From assembly GCF_025642155.1 (NCBI RefSeq), contig NZ_CP106798.1, positions 2,666,001 to 2,730,000 of the forward strand: a stretch of 64,000 nucleotides of DNA, in the 5' to 3' direction. Origin of the DNA: Streptomyces sp. HUAS 15-9. GTDB taxonomy: Bacteria; Actinomycetota; Actinomycetes; Streptomycetales; Streptomycetaceae. Positions 39,295 through 49,441 of this stretch are shown here, in pieces (within the stretch, counting starts at the first letter, position 1; every line of letters starts with the position of its first letter). The notes beneath the pieces were generated by a model. That model was not told the origin of the DNA, did not search any database, and saw nothing but the letters and a program-made list of their open reading frames with translations. A program made the position numbers and the translations under genes.

Positions 39295-40461
39295 TCAGCC
39301 GGGGATCCCGGCGGCGAGCAGCTCCACGAAGCCGACGTCCTCGTTGGCGACGCCGAACACCTCGGCGCGCAGCATGGTCCGCTCGGCCCAGGCGCGGTGC
39401 GGCTTCACTTCGTTCATCTTGTTCGTGTAGGCGGACCTGAGTACACCCCCGCCGCCGCGTTCCGGCCGCAGGATGTCCTGGGCGTCACTGAACTCCTCGT
39501 GACTGACCACTGACAGTGCGTGCACCGGCAGGACGTGCGAGGGGTGGATGCAGGTCTTGCCGAGCAGTCCGTTGGCCTGGTCCAGGGAGATCTCCCTCAG
39601 CAGCCCGTCCATCGCGTGCTCGATCAGTCTCTCGCGCAGCTCGACGGCCTGCCCCTCGAGGAAGGGGCTGTGCCGCAGCATCGGCTTGAACATGCGCTCG
39701 GGGACCCGGAAGTACTCCCAGACCGGACCGGTCACCGTGAACCCGGTGCCGTCGGCCCGTCCCAGCATGTTCACCACGTCGGCGATCACGGAGGCGATGA
39801 TCTGGACGTCGTACGCCGTCATGTCGGGGGCGCGGCGCAGTCCGTACGAGGAGCAGAAGTCCGTGACGCCCAGGCGCAGCGCCAGCACCCGGTCGCGGTA
39901 CTTGTCGACGGCGCGGGCAATGCCCTCCAGGGCCTCGACACGCGATTCCCGGTACATCAGCTCGGGCGTCTCGAGGACCGGCATGCCGAACAGCCGGCAT
40001 CCGCTCTCCGTCTCGGCGGCGGCCAGCGCCTCCAGGAAGGGGATGCCACGCTCCTCGGTGAACTTCGGGAACACGAATCCGGACAGCAACCGGACGGTCG
40101 CGCCCAGGCGTCGTACGAGGTCGGAGATCTGATCCGGGGTGCGGACCCGGATGAAGAGCAGGGGCAGGTCCACGCACGCCCGGGAGTCGAGGTCGGCGAA
40201 CTGGCGTACGAGGTTCTCCTCGCCCTCCGGCACGTCCTCGTCCCCGATCGAGTCCTCCAGGCACAGCACCATCGAGACCACGCCCTGTGCGGCCTGCTTG
40301 ACGATGTCGTCGGCGAGCCTCGGCCGGGTGGCCGGGCTGTACAGGGTGGCGCCGAGGGCCGCGGAGAGCAGCCGGGCCGGGGAGTCGGCGGTGAACTCGC
40401 ACGGCTCCTGGTGGAAGAGGCGCTGGCGCACCTCAGGGGCGAAGTGCCCGAAATGACGCAT
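39295..40461 (-). CDS. Citrate-lyase-beta-like (HpcH/HpaI) C-C bond lyase of the Ter module
   Basis: A 388-residue TIM-barrel enzyme. VSMVLCLEDSIGDEDVPEGE holds the Glu/Asp metal region, LFIRVRTPDQI a conserved Arg, GFVFPKFTEERG and LRLGVTDFCSSYGLRR further barrel strands. It resembles the C-C lyase/aldolase group found in Ter biosynthetic operons rather than true citrate lyase. ATG 40461 follows GGGGGAG. It is the first gene of a three-gene operon (lyase, PRTase fusion, HAD) and is divergent from a TerD gene 186 bp away. Confidence 0.83.
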   Translation of the reverse strand: MRHFGHFAPEVRQRLFHQEPCEFTADSPARLLSAALGATLYSPATRPRLADDIVKQAAQGVVSMVLCLEDSIGDEDVPEGEENLVRQFADLDSRACVDLPLLFIRVRTPDQISDLVRRLGATVRLLSGFVFPKFTEERGIPFLEALAAAETESGCRLFGMPVLETPELMYRESRVEALEGIARAVDKYRDRVLALRLGVTDFCSSYGLRRAPDMTAYDVQIIASVIADVVNMLGRADGTGFTVTGPVWEYFRVPERMFKPMLRHSPFLEGQAVELRERLIEHAMDGLLREISLDQANGLLGKTCIHPSHVLPVHALSVVSHEEFSDAQDILRPERGGGGVLRSAYTNKMNEVKPHRAWAERTMLRAEVFGVANEDVGFVELLAAGIPG

Positions 40462-40647
40462 GGAACTCCCCCGTGGCGCAAGGTAAGCGAGTGGATTTGG
40501 TGGACAGGTGGCCGGTAATAGTACGTACGGATCCATGTCATCGGTTCCCGCCAGGCGTGAACTTCAGGTGACGCCGGCAAGCACAACCCTGTCGGCCGCG
40601 GTTACCCCGCATTGTCGTGACCAGGACCGAGAAGGCAGGATGACCGC

Positions 40648-41484
40648 ATGACGCACGCGATGCTGAAGGGGTCGAACGTCCCGCTCGAAGCCACGACGGT
40701 GCGCGCCGTGCTGCGCTGGACGCCCGGGCAGGGGGTCCCGGATGTCGATGCCTCGGCGCTGCTCCTCGGCCCCGACGGTCGTGTGCGCTCCGACGAGGAC
40801 TTCGTCTTCTACAACCAGCCCCGCCACCCCTCCGGGAAGGTATGGCGGCTCGGCAAAAAGCGTATCGCCGAGGGCCTGACCGACACGATCCAGACGGATC
40901 TGGCCGGTGTCGAGACGGGTGTCAGCCGTATTCTCCTGGTCGCTTCGGCGGACGGCGTCGCCTTCGAGCACGTACGCGCGCTGCGCATCGTGCTGTACGA
41001 CGCGTCCAGTGTCGACGCCGATCCACTGGCCACCTTCGACATCAAGCCGGAGACCGGTGCCGAGACCGCGCTGATCTGCGGCGAGCTGTACCGGCGTGGC
41101 GAGGGCTGGAAGTTCCGGGCGCTCGGCGAGGGCTACTCGAACGGTCTGAAGGGCCTGGCGACCGACTTCGGCATCTCGGTGGACGAGTCCGAGGGGGCCG
41201 AGGAGTCTGCCCAGTCGCTGCCCCTGCCTCCGGAGCAGCCGACGGTGCTGCCGACGCAGTCGGCGTACGGCTATCCGGAGCCGCAGACCTCGCAGATGGC
41301 CCAGACCCAGCCGGCCTACGGCTATCCGCAGCCCGCCGGCGGGCCCGCGTACGGCTATCCCCAGGCGCCGGCCGCGGCGGCCACGTCGGCCCGGTCCGGC
41401 TACGGCTATCCGCCCCCGGTGACGGCGGCCCCGAACCCGGACTTCAGGCTGCCCCCGCAGGGCCCGCAGTTCATCGGCCGCTGA
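40648..41484 (+). CDS. terD: TerD-family protein with C-terminal YGYP repeats
   Basis: A 278-residue protein. A TerD domain fills about 1-178: [45 protein letters not shown] and [26 protein letters not shown] match the family, whose Asp residues bind Ca2+. After it come four AYGYP or GYGYP repeats in a Pro/Gln/Ala tail, absent from ordinary TerD. TerD proteins support resistance to tellurite and other stresses at the inner membrane. ATG 40648 follows AGGCAGGA. Confidence 0.87.
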   Translation: MTHAMLKGSNVPLEATTVRAVLRWTPGQGVPDVDASALLLGPDGRVRSDEDFVFYNQPRHPSGKVWRLGKKRIAEGLTDTIQTDLAGVETGVSRILLVASADGVAFEHVRALRIVLYDASSVDADPLATFDIKPETGAETALICGELYRRGEGWKFRALGEGYSNGLKGLATDFGISVDESEGAEESAQSLPLPPEQPTVLPTQSAYGYPEPQTSQMAQTQPAYGYPQPAGGPAYGYPQAPAAAATSARSGYGYPPPVTAAPNPDFRLPPQGPQFIGR

Positions 41485-41487
41485 GGG

Positions 41488-42225
41488 TCACTCCACCGCC
41501 TTGGTCTTGTAGCCCCGGCCCCACTGCAGCCCCCAGCCGTAGAGCCGGTCCAGCTCGCCCTGGAAGCCGTAGACGAACTTCACCTCGCGGCGGACGAGCA
41601 GTTCGCCCTTGACGTTCTCGATCATCACGACGGCGCAGGAGCGGGCCTGGGGGTGGCGTTCGTCGAGGCCGATCTCGATGCGCGGGCCGTTGCTGGGGTA
41701 GAGCGTGACGATGGCGTGGGTGCGGTCGAAGGCCGGGGTCTGGTCGTAGATGTAGACGAAGACCAGCAGCCGCTTTATCTCCTCGCGGTGGTCCAGGTTG
41801 ACGTACATCGTCTCGCCGGACGCCGACCCGAACCGGTCGTCGCCGCTGAGTTTGACGTACGGGGGTGAGTTGACGTCCCCGAGGTAGTTGCCGAGCGGCT
41901 GGACGACCCCCCTGGTGCCGTCCGTGAGCTCGTACAGGCAGCCCAGGTCGAGGTCGACGTTGACCATGCTCTGCCCGTGGCCCAGCACCTCCGCCGGCTT
42001 GAGCGCCTTGAAGGGGTGCCGGAACAGGCTGGTGCGCTGGATGCCGCCGATGTCGGACGTCCGCATGCGCCAGGTCAGATTGACGCGCAGGTGCCCGGTG
42101 GCCGCGTCCTGCTTGGTCAGGGAGACCTGCTGGTGCCGCTTGGTGAGCTGGATCGAGTTGGTGGCGGCGCTGCCCGAGTCGAAGTCGGCAGCCCGGCCGC
42201 CCAGCAGCCCGTCGAAGAAACCCAT
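41488..42225 (-). CDS. TerA-like protein of the TerD superfamily
   Basis: About 245 residues from MGFFDGLLGG. SVNVDLDLGCLYELTDG (with VNVDLD) and RREVKFVYGFQGELDRLYGWGLQWGRGYKTK mark the TerA-type domain, and LSGDDRFGSASGETMYVNLDH the middle part. TerA proteins act with TerD in stress resistance. ATG 42225 and ATG 42237 are both in frame; neither has a perfect ribosome site. Three bases separate its end from the convergent TerD gene. Confidence 0.78.
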   Translation of the reverse strand: MGFFDGLLGGRAADFDSGSAATNSIQLTKRHQQVSLTKQDAATGHLRVNLTWRMRTSDIGGIQRTSLFRHPFKALKPAEVLGHGQSMVNVDLDLGCLYELTDGTRGVVQPLGNYLGDVNSPPYVKLSGDDRFGSASGETMYVNLDHREEIKRLLVFVYIYDQTPAFDRTHAIVTLYPSNGPRIEIGLDERHPQARSCAVVMIENVKGELLVRREVKFVYGFQGELDRLYGWGLQWGRGYKTKAVE

Positions 42226-42268
42226 TCCCGCCCCCATGTACGTGTCTGCGTACCCGTGACACAAAACC

Positions 42269-42296
42269 GCGGGGCGGCCGCCGTCGGCCGCCCCGC
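42269..42296 (-). terminator. Terminator after the DUF475 gene
   Basis: GCGGGGCGGCCG (42269-42280) and CGGCCGCCCCGC (42285-42296) form a perfect 12-bp stem with a 4-base loop, about 100 bp past the DUF475 stop. On the minus strand the stem is followed by GGTTTTGTGT, a U-rich tail. Confidence 0.75.
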
Positions 42297-42399
42297 AGTG
42301 AGCGTTCCTCGCCCGGAAGGTGATCACACCTGGGTGTGGGACACCCCGGATGTGAACCGGGCCCTGGATCTGGCATGCGAACCGGACCCGGGATCTGCC

Positions 42400-43539
42400 C
42401 TAGACCGACACCTCAGTCTTCTCGTCCGATCCCGCTTTTCCCTCGGCGTCCGCCAGAGCGCGGTTGCGGCGGACGGAGGACCAGAAGGACCAGGCGATCA
42501 GGATGACGCCGACGAGGCCGGTGATGACCTCGTTGATCTCGTACTGGATGGTGACCATGAGGATCACGGCCAGCGCGCCGATCGCGTAGTGGGCGCCGTG
42601 CTCCAGGTAGACGTAGTCGTCGAGGGTGCCCTGGCGGACCAGGTAGACGGTGAGCGACCGGACGTACATCGCGCCGATGCCCAGGCCCAGCGCCATCAGG
42701 ACGATGTCGTTGGTGATGGCGAAGGCGCCGATCACGCCGTCGAAGGAGAAGGACGCGTCCAGGACCTCCAGGTAGAGGAACATGAAGAACGCGGCCTGGC
42801 CGGCCAGCACCACGGGCGAGCGTTTCTTGCCGGTGCGCGCGGCCTCTTCCTCCTCCTCGTGCTCCCGCTCCTCCTCTTCCTCCAGCTTGTCCTCGAAGTA
42901 GCCGGAGAGACCGCCGACGATCATGTACGTGATCAGACCGGCGATACCGGCGATCAGCACCGTCTGCGCCTTGTCTACATGCGCGCCGCCGTGCTGGTGG
43001 GCGTGGGTGGCGAAGGTGAAGGAGGTGATCAGCAGGACGATCAGGGAGATGCAGACCGAAAGCATGTCGACCTTGCCGAGCTTGGCCAGCGGCCGCTCGA
43101 TCCAGCGCAGCCACTGGATGTCCCGGTCCTCGAAGATGAAGTCGAGGAAGATCATCAGCAGGAACATACCACCGAAGGCGGCGATCGCCGGGTGGGCGTC
43201 GGTCACCAGTTCCTGGTAGTGGTCCTTGTTGTTGAGCGCGAGGTCGACGGCCTCGATGGGGCCCATCTTGGCGCTGATCGCGACGATCACGACCGGGAAG
43301 ACCAGCCGCATCCCGAAGACCGCGATGAGCACACCGACCGTGAGGAAGATCTTCTGCCAGAAGGCATTCATCTTCTTCAGGATTCCGGCGTTGACCACCG
43401 CGTTGTCGAATGACAGGGAGATCTCCAGGACGGAGAGGATCGCCACGATGCCGAAGGCCTCCCACCCCCCGTAGAAGACCGCCGCGACCAGACCGAGCGC
43501 GGTAATCGCGAACGACCAGCCGAAGGTTTTCAGAAGCAC
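42400..43539 (-). CDS. TerC-family membrane protein (DUF475)
   Basis: A 379-residue membrane protein with about nine helices. ILSVLEISLSFDNAVVNAGIL contains the TerC-type SxDN motif; a second copy is EVLDASFSFDGVIGAFAIT. An acidic, Glu-rich cytosolic loop (EDKLEEEEEREHEEEEEA) sits between them. TerC and DUF475 proteins transport or bind metal ions and accompany TerD. GTG 43539 lacks a strong ribosome site, but the sequence starts at the first helix. Confidence 0.85.
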   Translation of the reverse strand: MLLKTFGWSFAITALGLVAAVFYGGWEAFGIVAILSVLEISLSFDNAVVNAGILKKMNAFWQKIFLTVGVLIAVFGMRLVFPVVIVAISAKMGPIEAVDLALNNKDHYQELVTDAHPAIAAFGGMFLLMIFLDFIFEDRDIQWLRWIERPLAKLGKVDMLSVCISLIVLLITSFTFATHAHQHGGAHVDKAQTVLIAGIAGLITYMIVGGLSGYFEDKLEEEEEREHEEEEEAARTGKKRSPVVLAGQAAFFMFLYLEVLDASFSFDGVIGAFAITNDIVLMALGLGIGAMYVRSLTVYLVRQGTLDDYVYLEHGAHYAIGALAVILMVTIQYEINEVITGLVGVILIAWSFWSSVRRNRALADAEGKAGSDEKTEVSV

Positions 43540-43701
43540 TGGCTACCCAATCGTGTGTGTACGGGTCTCCCCCGCGCCGTACTCGGCTTTACTCATTGTT
43601 GACCCCGAAGTGTAGGGCCTGCCCCACAAGCCGGGCCAGGAGGGGCACCCGGCCCTGGAACACACAAGGTCCGAGATGGTACGGCCACCCGTCGGGGCCG
43701 G

Positions 43702-44277
43702 CTACGAGACGTTGACCCCGAAGTCCAGGGCGATACCGCGCAGCCCCGAGGCGTAGCCCTGGCCGACGGCCCGGAACTTCCATTCGCCGCCGTAGCGGTA
43801 GAGCTCGCCGAAGATCATGGCCGTTTCGGTGGAGGCGTCCTCACTGAGGTCGTAACGCGCGAGCTCCTGACCGTCGGCCTGGTTGACGACCCGGATGAAG
43901 GCGTTGGAGACCTGGCCGAAGGTCTGGCCGCGCTCGTCCGCCATATGGATCGAGACCGGGAAAATGATCTTGTCGCAGACGGCCGGGACCTTCAGCAGGT
44001 CGATCAGAATCGATTCGTCGTCGCCCTCGCCCTCACCGGTGAGGTTGTCACCGGTGTGCTCCACCGAACCGTCGGGGCTCTTGAGCTGGTTGTAGAAGAC
44101 GAACCACTCGTCGCCGAGCACCCGCTGGCCCTGGCACAGCAGCGCGCTGGCGTCCAGGTCGAAGGGGGCTCCGGTGGTGGAGCGTGCGTCCCAGCCGAGC
44201 CCGATCAGCACGTTCGTGAGATTCGGTGCGGCCTTGGACAGGGAGACGTTGCCCCCCTTGGCGAGCGTGACGCCCAT
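43702..44277 (-). CDS. terD: TerD-family Ca2+-binding stress protein
   Basis: A 191-residue TerD. It holds [60 protein letters not shown] and [33 protein letters not shown]; Asp residues in the D-x-D and G-D-D blocks bind calcium. ATG 44277 follows GGGGAGGACC. It lies downstream of another TerD gene on the same strand, separated by a strong hairpin. Confidence 0.93.
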   Translation of the reverse strand: MGVTLAKGGNVSLSKAAPNLTNVLIGLGWDARSTTGAPFDLDASALLCQGQRVLGDEWFVFYNQLKSPDGSVEHTGDNLTGEGEGDDESILIDLLKVPAVCDKIIFPVSIHMADERGQTFGQVSNAFIRVVNQADGQELARYDLSEDASTETAMIFGELYRYGGEWKFRAVGQGYASGLRGIALDFGVNVS

Positions 44278-44321
44278 GATGCTGGTCCTCCCCTAGGTGG
44301 TGCTTCTTCGGTTGTCCTGCA

Positions 44322-44358
44322 CGTCCGGCGCCGACCGTAAACGGTGCGGCGCCGGACG
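44322..44358 (-). terminator. Hairpin between the two terD genes
   Basis: CGTCCGGCGCCG (44322-44333) pairs perfectly with 44347-44358, and ACCGT/ACGGT extends the stem inside. It lies 14 bp past the stop of the upstream terD. It should end or weaken transcription into the second terD. Confidence 0.65.
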
Positions 44359-44371
44359 AGGCGGTCACATC

Positions 44372-44947
44372 TCAGACGTTGACGCCGAAGTCCTGCGCGA
44401 TGCCGCGCAGGCCCGAGGCGTAGCCCTGGCCGATGGCACGGAACTTCCACTCCGCGCCGTGCCGGTAGAGCTCGCCGAAGACCATGGCGGTCTCCGTCGA
44501 GGCGTCCTCGCTCAGGTCGTAACGGGCGATCTCGGCGCCGCCCGCCTGGTTGACGATGCGGATGAACGCGTTGCGCACCTGACCGAAGGACTGCTGGCGG
44601 TTCTCGGCGTCGTAGATCGACACCGGGAAGACGATCTTTTCGACGTCCGCCGGTACGCCGGCCAGATTGACCTTGATCTGCTCGTCGTCGCCCTCGCCCT
44701 CACCGGTGAGGTTGTCACCGGTGTGCTCCACCGAGCCGTCGGGGCTCTTGAGGTTGTTGAAGAAGACGAAGTTCTGGTCGCTGCCGACCTTGCCGGACGG
44801 GTTCAGCAGCAGCGCGCTGGCGTCCAGGTCGAAGTCCGTGCCGGTCGTGGTACGGACGTCCCACCCCAGACCGACGATAACGGCGGTCAGGCCCGGGGCC
44901 TCCTTCGTCAGCGATACGTTGCCGCCCTTGCTGAGGCTGACTCCCAC
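44372..44947 (-). CDS. terD: TerD-family Ca2+-binding stress protein
   Basis: A 191-residue TerD closely similar to its neighbour: [58 protein letters not shown] and [33 protein letters not shown]. The pair probably arose by tandem duplication. GTG 44947 follows TGGAGGACTC; the frame upstream to 45007 has no ribosome site. It is the first terD of the minus-strand pair. Confidence 0.93.
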   Translation of the reverse strand: MGVSLSKGGNVSLTKEAPGLTAVIVGLGWDVRTTTGTDFDLDASALLLNPSGKVGSDQNFVFFNNLKSPDGSVEHTGDNLTGEGEGDDEQIKVNLAGVPADVEKIVFPVSIYDAENRQQSFGQVRNAFIRIVNQAGGAEIARYDLSEDASTETAMVFGELYRHGAEWKFRAIGQGYASGLRGIAQDFGVNV

Positions 44948-45061
44948 GAGTCCTCCATGTGGTGTCCAGGGGCGGGGAGCCCCGTCGTACGTCGGATACC
45001 GGATCAACGATTCGATCCTAGTGAGGGGTTCCCACTGCCCGCAGGCCCTGACCCCGAAGAA

Positions 45062-45520
45062 TCACAGGGTGTCGAGCGCCTTCACGTACTCGTCCAGGTC
45101 CCGCGCGTCCGGCAGGCCGTTGATCACGGTCCACCGCACGACGCCTTCCTTGTCGATGATGAAGGTCCCGCGGACGGCGCAACCCTTGTCCTCGGCGAAG
45201 ACGCCGTAGGCGCGCGAAATGTTGCCGTGCGGCCAGAAATCGCTCAGCAGGGGGTACTCCAGGCCCTCCTGCTCGGCGAAGACGCGCAGGGTGTGGATGG
45301 AGTCGTTGGAGACGGCGAGCACCTGTGTGCCGCGGTCCTCGAACCTGGGCAGGTTGTCCCGCAGCTCGCACAGCTCGCCGGTGCACACGCCGGTGAAGGC
45401 GAAGGGGTAGAAGAGCAGCACCACGTTCTTCTCTCCCCGGAAGTCGGAGAGCTTCACGGTGCGGCCGTGGTTGTCCTTGAGCTCGAAGTCGGGCGCCTTG
45501 TCGCCGACCTGGATCGCCAT
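45062..45520 (-). CDS. ahpE: AhpE-like peroxiredoxin
   Basis: A 152-residue thioredoxin-fold peroxiredoxin. The peroxidatic Cys46 is in [18 protein letters not shown]; a second Cys (Cys51) lies five residues later, unlike mycobacterial AhpE. It reduces hydrogen peroxide, peroxynitrite and fatty acid hydroperoxides in the cytoplasm. ATG 45520 is well placed. It stands alone beside the Ter genes, another oxidative stress function. Confidence 0.87.
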   Translation of the reverse strand: MAIQVGDKAPDFELKDNHGRTVKLSDFRGEKNVVLLFYPFAFTGVCTGELCELRDNLPRFEDRGTQVLAVSNDSIHTLRVFAEQEGLEYPLLSDFWPHGNISRAYGVFAEDKGCAVRGTFIIDKEGVVRWTVINGLPDARDLDEYVKALDTL

Positions 45521-45591
45521 GGTCCTGCATCCCTTCGGAGGGGCTGTTCGGGTGGCACCACCCTACGCAGCCGCCCCCGGGGCGCAGCGGC

Positions 45592-45620
45592 GCCGGGCTG
45601 GGCTTTCGGCCCAGCCCGGC
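45592..45620 (-). terminator. Terminator after the DUF3052 gene
   Basis: GCCGGGCTGGGC (45592-45603) and GCCCAGCCCGGC (45609-45620) form a perfect 12-bp stem with a 5-base loop, 43 bp past the DUF3052 stop. Confidence 0.65.
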
Positions 45621-45662
45621 TGACATCGGCCCGTCCCGCGAGGGACGGCGGTCACGGCTCGA

Positions 45663-46100
45663 TCAGCGCTTGGACTTCGCGGCCTTCGGCGTCACCAGGC
45701 GCGAGCCGCTCCAGTCCTTGCCCACGCTGACGCTCTTGGAGGCCGACAACCCCGCCGTCACGGCGGCTTCCGAGATGTCGCTCGGCTCCACGTACCCGTC
45801 ACGGCCGGTCTTCGGCGTGAGGAGCAGGATCGCGCCGCCCTCCTCGATGTACGTGGTGGCGTCCACCAGCACATCTGTCAGGTCGCCGTCCTCGTCGCGG
45901 AACCACAGCACCACGGCGTCCGCGACGTCGTCGTACTCCTCGTCCACGAGTTCGCTGCCGATGACTTCCTCGATGGACTCGCGGAGCTCCTGGTCGACGT
46001 CGTCGTCGTAGCCGATCTCCTGGACCACCTGCTCGGGCTGGAACCCCAGCCTGACGGCAGGGCTCGTCCGCTCCTCCGCGTGGTCCGCGGTCGCGCTCAC
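45663..46100 (-). CDS. DUF3052 protein
   Basis: A 145-residue acidic protein. LGFQPEQVVQEIGYDDDVDQELRESIEE, VLWFRDEDGDLTDVLVDA and GAILLLTPKTGRDGYVEPSDISEAA match DUF3052, found throughout actinobacteria and usually next to aceE. The function is unknown. GTG 46100 follows AGGAGGCAACCC. It is divergent from aceE. Confidence 0.87.
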   Translation of the reverse strand: MSATADHAEERTSPAVRLGFQPEQVVQEIGYDDDVDQELRESIEEVIGSELVDEEYDDVADAVVLWFRDEDGDLTDVLVDATTYIEEGGAILLLTPKTGRDGYVEPSDISEAAVTAGLSASKSVSVGKDWSGSRLVTPKAAKSKR

Positions 46101-46583
46101 GGGTTGCCTCCTGATCATGTCTCGGTAACTATCTCAGCCACGCGCGTGCGCGAAGCATTGGCCGTAGTCCACACGGGCGGGACGGATCGCGCAAGTACCC
46201 GGCCGTTCAGACCGCCGAAACGGTGACGATCCCGGCCGTGTCGCCGCAACTCCTGGCACCCCTTCCAAACCCAGGGTGACCCACACCACACTCTCCTGCA
46301 CCCTTGTGCCCGCTTTGCGAGCTTAGGAACCCTCTGGGAATCACCCGGGAGTGCGGCGCTCGAACCCCTTTGCCAATCACGTCACACGCTGGGCGTATCG
46401 TTGCGTTTTGGCCCGAGCCGCCCGAGTACGGCTTGAGGGAGACCGTACGGACGTCTCGGTTACCACCGAGTAGAGATGACGTGGGCCTCCCCGAGGTACA
46501 CGATGGGGGACGGTGCTGGCACAAGGGACATGCCCGAGAAAAAAGCCCAAGCAGAAGCGGCCCTCTGACAGGTAAGGAACAGC
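46101..46583 (+). promoter_or_regulatory. Long aceE leader region, no gene
   Basis: These 483 bases between DUF3052 and aceE carry no supported coding frame. CTCGGT and ACCGAG form a short hairpin at 46456-46471, nested close to GAGAC...GTCTC. The length and hairpins suggest a structured 5' leader or several promoters for aceE. Nothing specific can be named. Confidence 0.4.
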
Positions 46584-49331
46584 GTGGCTTCCGGATCCGA
46601 TCGCAACCCGATCATCATTGGCGGCCTTCCGAGTCAGGTACCTGACTTCGATCCCGAAGAGACCCAGGAGTGGCTCGATTCCCTCGACGCCGCCGTGGAC
46701 GAGCGCGGCCGGGAGCGAGCCCGCTATCTGATGCTCCGCCTGATCGAGCGCGCCCGCGAGAAGCGCGTGGCCGTGCCCGAGATGCGCAGCACGGACTACG
46801 TCAACACCATCGCGACCAAGGACGAGCCGTTCTTCCCCGGCAACGAGGAGATCGAGCGCAGGATCCTGAACGCGACCCGCTGGAACGCCGCGGTGATGGT
46901 GTCCCGCGCGCAGCGCCCCGGCATCGGCGTCGGCGGCCACATCGCCACCTTCGCCTCCTCCGCCTCGCTCTACGACGTGGGCTTCAACCACTTCTTCCGC
47001 GGCAAGGACGAGGGCGACGGCGGCGACCAGGTCTTCTTCCAGGGCCACGCCTCCCCCGGCATCTACGCCCGCGCGTACATGCTCGACCGGCTCAGCGAGC
47101 AGCAGCTGGACGGCTTCCGCCAGGAGAAGTCCAAGTACCCCCAGGCGCTCTCCAGCTACCCGCACCCGCGCTCCATGCCGGACTTCTGGGAGTTCCCGAC
47201 CGTCTCCATGGGCCTCGGCCCGCTGGGCGCGATCTACCAGGCCCGGATGAACCGCTACATGGAGGCACGCGGCATCGCCGACACCTCCAAGTCCCACGTG
47301 TGGGCGTTCCTCGGCGACGGCGAGATGGACGAGGTCGAGTCGCTCGGCCAGCTGACCATCGCCGCGCGCGAGAACCTGGACAACCTCACCTTCGTGGTCA
47401 ACTGCAACCTGCAGCGGCTCGACGGCCCGGTGCGCGGCAACGGCAAGATCATCCAGGAGCTGGAGTCGGTCTTCCGGGGCGCCGGCTGGAACGTGATCAA
47501 GCTGGTCTGGGACCGCACCTGGGACCCGCTGCTCGCCCAGGACCGCGACGGCGTGCTGGTCAACAAGATGAACACCACGCCCGACGGCCAGTTCCAGACG
47601 TATGCGACCGAGTCCGGCGCGTACATCCGCGACCACTTCTTCGGCGACGACCACCGGCTGCGCGCGATGGTCGAGCACATGACCGACGACCAGATCCTGC
47701 ACCTGGGCCGTGGCGGTCACGACCACCGGAAGATCTTCGCGGCGTTCTCGGCGGCCAAGGCGCACAAGGGCCAGCCGACGGTGATCCTGGCCAAGACGAT
47801 CAAGGGCTGGACGCTCGGGCCGAACTTCGAGGGCCGCAACGCCACGCACCAGATGAAGAAGCTGACGGTCACCGACCTCAAGGGCTTCCGCGACCGGCTG
47901 CACCTGCCGATCTCCGACAAGGAGCTGGAGTCCGGCCTGCCGCCGTACTACCACCCGGGCCGGAACTCGGAGGAGATCCAGTACATGCACGACCGGCGCA
48001 AGGGGCTCGGCGGGTACGTCCCGACGCGCGTCGTGCGTTCCAAGCCGCTCACGCTGCCCGACGACAAGACGTACGCGGGTGTGAAGAAGGGCTCGGGTCA
48101 GCAGTCGATCGCGACGACCATGGCCTTTGTCCGGCTCCTCAAGGACCTCATGCGGGACAAGGAGCTCGGCAGACGGTTCGTGCTGATCGCGCCGGACGAG
48201 TACCGCACGTTCGGCATGGACTCCTTCTTCCCGAGCGCGAAGATCTACAACCCGCTCGGCCAGCAGTACGAGGCGGTGGACCGCGACCTGCTGCTCGCGT
48301 ACAAGGAGTCGCCGACGGGCCAGATGCTGCACGACGGCATCTCCGAGGCGGGCTGCACGGCGTCCCTGATCGCGGCCGGCTCGGCCTACGCGACGCACGG
48401 CGAGCCGCTGATCCCGGTGTACGTCTTCTATTCGATGTTCGGTTTCCAGCGCACGGGTGACCAGTTCTGGCAGATGGCCGACCAGATGGCGCGCGGTTTC
48501 GTTCTCGGCGCGACCGCCGGCCGTACGACGCTGACCGGTGAGGGTCTGCAGCACGCGGACGGCCACTCGCAGCTGCTCGCCTCGACGAACCCCGCCTGTG
48601 TCGCCTACGACCCGGCGTACTCGTACGAGATCGCGCACATCGTGCAGGACGGCCTGCGCCGTATGTACGGCAGCGACGCGCAGCACCCGCACGGCGAGGA
48701 CGTCTTCTACTACCTCACCGTCTACAACGAGCCCATCCAGCACCCGGCCGAGCCGGCCGACGTGGACGTCGAGGGCATCCTCAAGGGCATCCACCGCATC
48801 GCCCCGGGCACGGCGGGCTCCGTCCCGGCGCAGATCATGGCGTCCGGTGTGGCGGTGCCGTGGGCGATCGAGGCGCAGCGGATCCTCGCGGAGGACTGGG
48901 ACGTACGGGCCGACGTCTGGTCGGCGACCTCCTGGAACGAGCTGCGGCGCGAGGCCGTGGAGTGCGAGCGGCACAACCTGCTGCACCCGGAGGAGGAGCA
49001 GCTCACGCCGTACGTCACGCGCAAGCTCAGCGGCGCCGAGGGGCCGTTCGTGGCCGTGTCCGACTGGATGCGGTCGGTTCCGGACCAGATCGCCCGGTGG
49101 GTGCCGGGGACGTACCAGTCCCTCGGCGCGGACGGCTTCGGCTTCGCGGACACACGGGGCGCGGCTCGCCGCTTCTTCCACATCGACGCGCAGTCGATCG
49201 TGGTGGCGGTGCTGACCGAGCTGGCGCGGGAGGGCAAGGTCGACCGTTCGGTGCTGAAGCAGGCCATCGACCGGTACCAGCTGCTCGACGTGTCGGCGGC
49301 GGACCCGGGGGCGGCGGGCGGCGACGCGTAG
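46584..49331 (+). CDS. aceE: Pyruvate dehydrogenase E1 component, homodimeric type
   Basis: A 915-residue homodimeric E1. The thiamine diphosphate domain includes [16 protein letters not shown] (GDG motif) and [15 protein letters not shown]; residues near the start are [19 protein letters not shown]; the transketolase-like middle and C-terminal parts have [24 protein letters not shown] and [25 protein letters not shown]. It decarboxylates pyruvate and acetylates the E2 lipoyl group. GTG 46584 follows AGGTAAGGAAC. A terminator follows it. Confidence 0.97.
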   Translation: MASGSDRNPIIIGGLPSQVPDFDPEETQEWLDSLDAAVDERGRERARYLMLRLIERAREKRVAVPEMRSTDYVNTIATKDEPFFPGNEEIERRILNATRWNAAVMVSRAQRPGIGVGGHIATFASSASLYDVGFNHFFRGKDEGDGGDQVFFQGHASPGIYARAYMLDRLSEQQLDGFRQEKSKYPQALSSYPHPRSMPDFWEFPTVSMGLGPLGAIYQARMNRYMEARGIADTSKSHVWAFLGDGEMDEVESLGQLTIAARENLDNLTFVVNCNLQRLDGPVRGNGKIIQELESVFRGAGWNVIKLVWDRTWDPLLAQDRDGVLVNKMNTTPDGQFQTYATESGAYIRDHFFGDDHRLRAMVEHMTDDQILHLGRGGHDHRKIFAAFSAAKAHKGQPTVILAKTIKGWTLGPNFEGRNATHQMKKLTVTDLKGFRDRLHLPISDKELESGLPPYYHPGRNSEEIQYMHDRRKGLGGYVPTRVVRSKPLTLPDDKTYAGVKKGSGQQSIATTMAFVRLLKDLMRDKELGRRFVLIAPDEYRTFGMDSFFPSAKIYNPLGQQYEAVDRDLLLAYKESPTGQMLHDGISEAGCTASLIAAGSAYATHGEPLIPVYVFYSMFGFQRTGDQFWQMADQMARGFVLGATAGRTTLTGEGLQHADGHSQLLASTNPACVAYDPAYSYEIAHIVQDGLRRMYGSDAQHPHGEDVFYYLTVYNEPIQHPAEPADVDVEGILKGIHRIAPGTAGSVPAQIMASGVAVPWAIEAQRILAEDWDVRADVWSATSWNELRREAVECERHNLLHPEEEQLTPYVTRKLSGAEGPFVAVSDWMRSVPDQIARWVPGTYQSLGADGFGFADTRGAARRFFHIDAQSIVVAVLTELAREGKVDRSVLKQAIDRYQLLDVSAADPGAAGGDA

Positions 49332-49387
49332 CGCTGCGCGGCCCGGCCTGGCTGGTTTCGCGGCTTGAGCGGCTCTTGAGCTGCTGA

Positions 49388-49418
49388 GGGGCGGTGGGGC
49401 TCGATGCTCCACCGCCCC
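49388..49418 (+). terminator. Terminator after aceE
   Basis: GGGGCGGTGG (49388-49397) pairs with CCACCGCCCC (49409-49418), extended by three inner pairs, with loop TCGAT. CGCGTTTTCC follows. It also separates aceE from the channel gene. Confidence 0.75.
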
Positions 49419-49441
49419 CGCGTTTTCCTTACGATGCGGGC

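Noticed and set aside
43589..43701. A third terD remnant at GTTGACCCCGAAG
   Set aside because: Only about 13 bases match the terD ends; this is too short to call.
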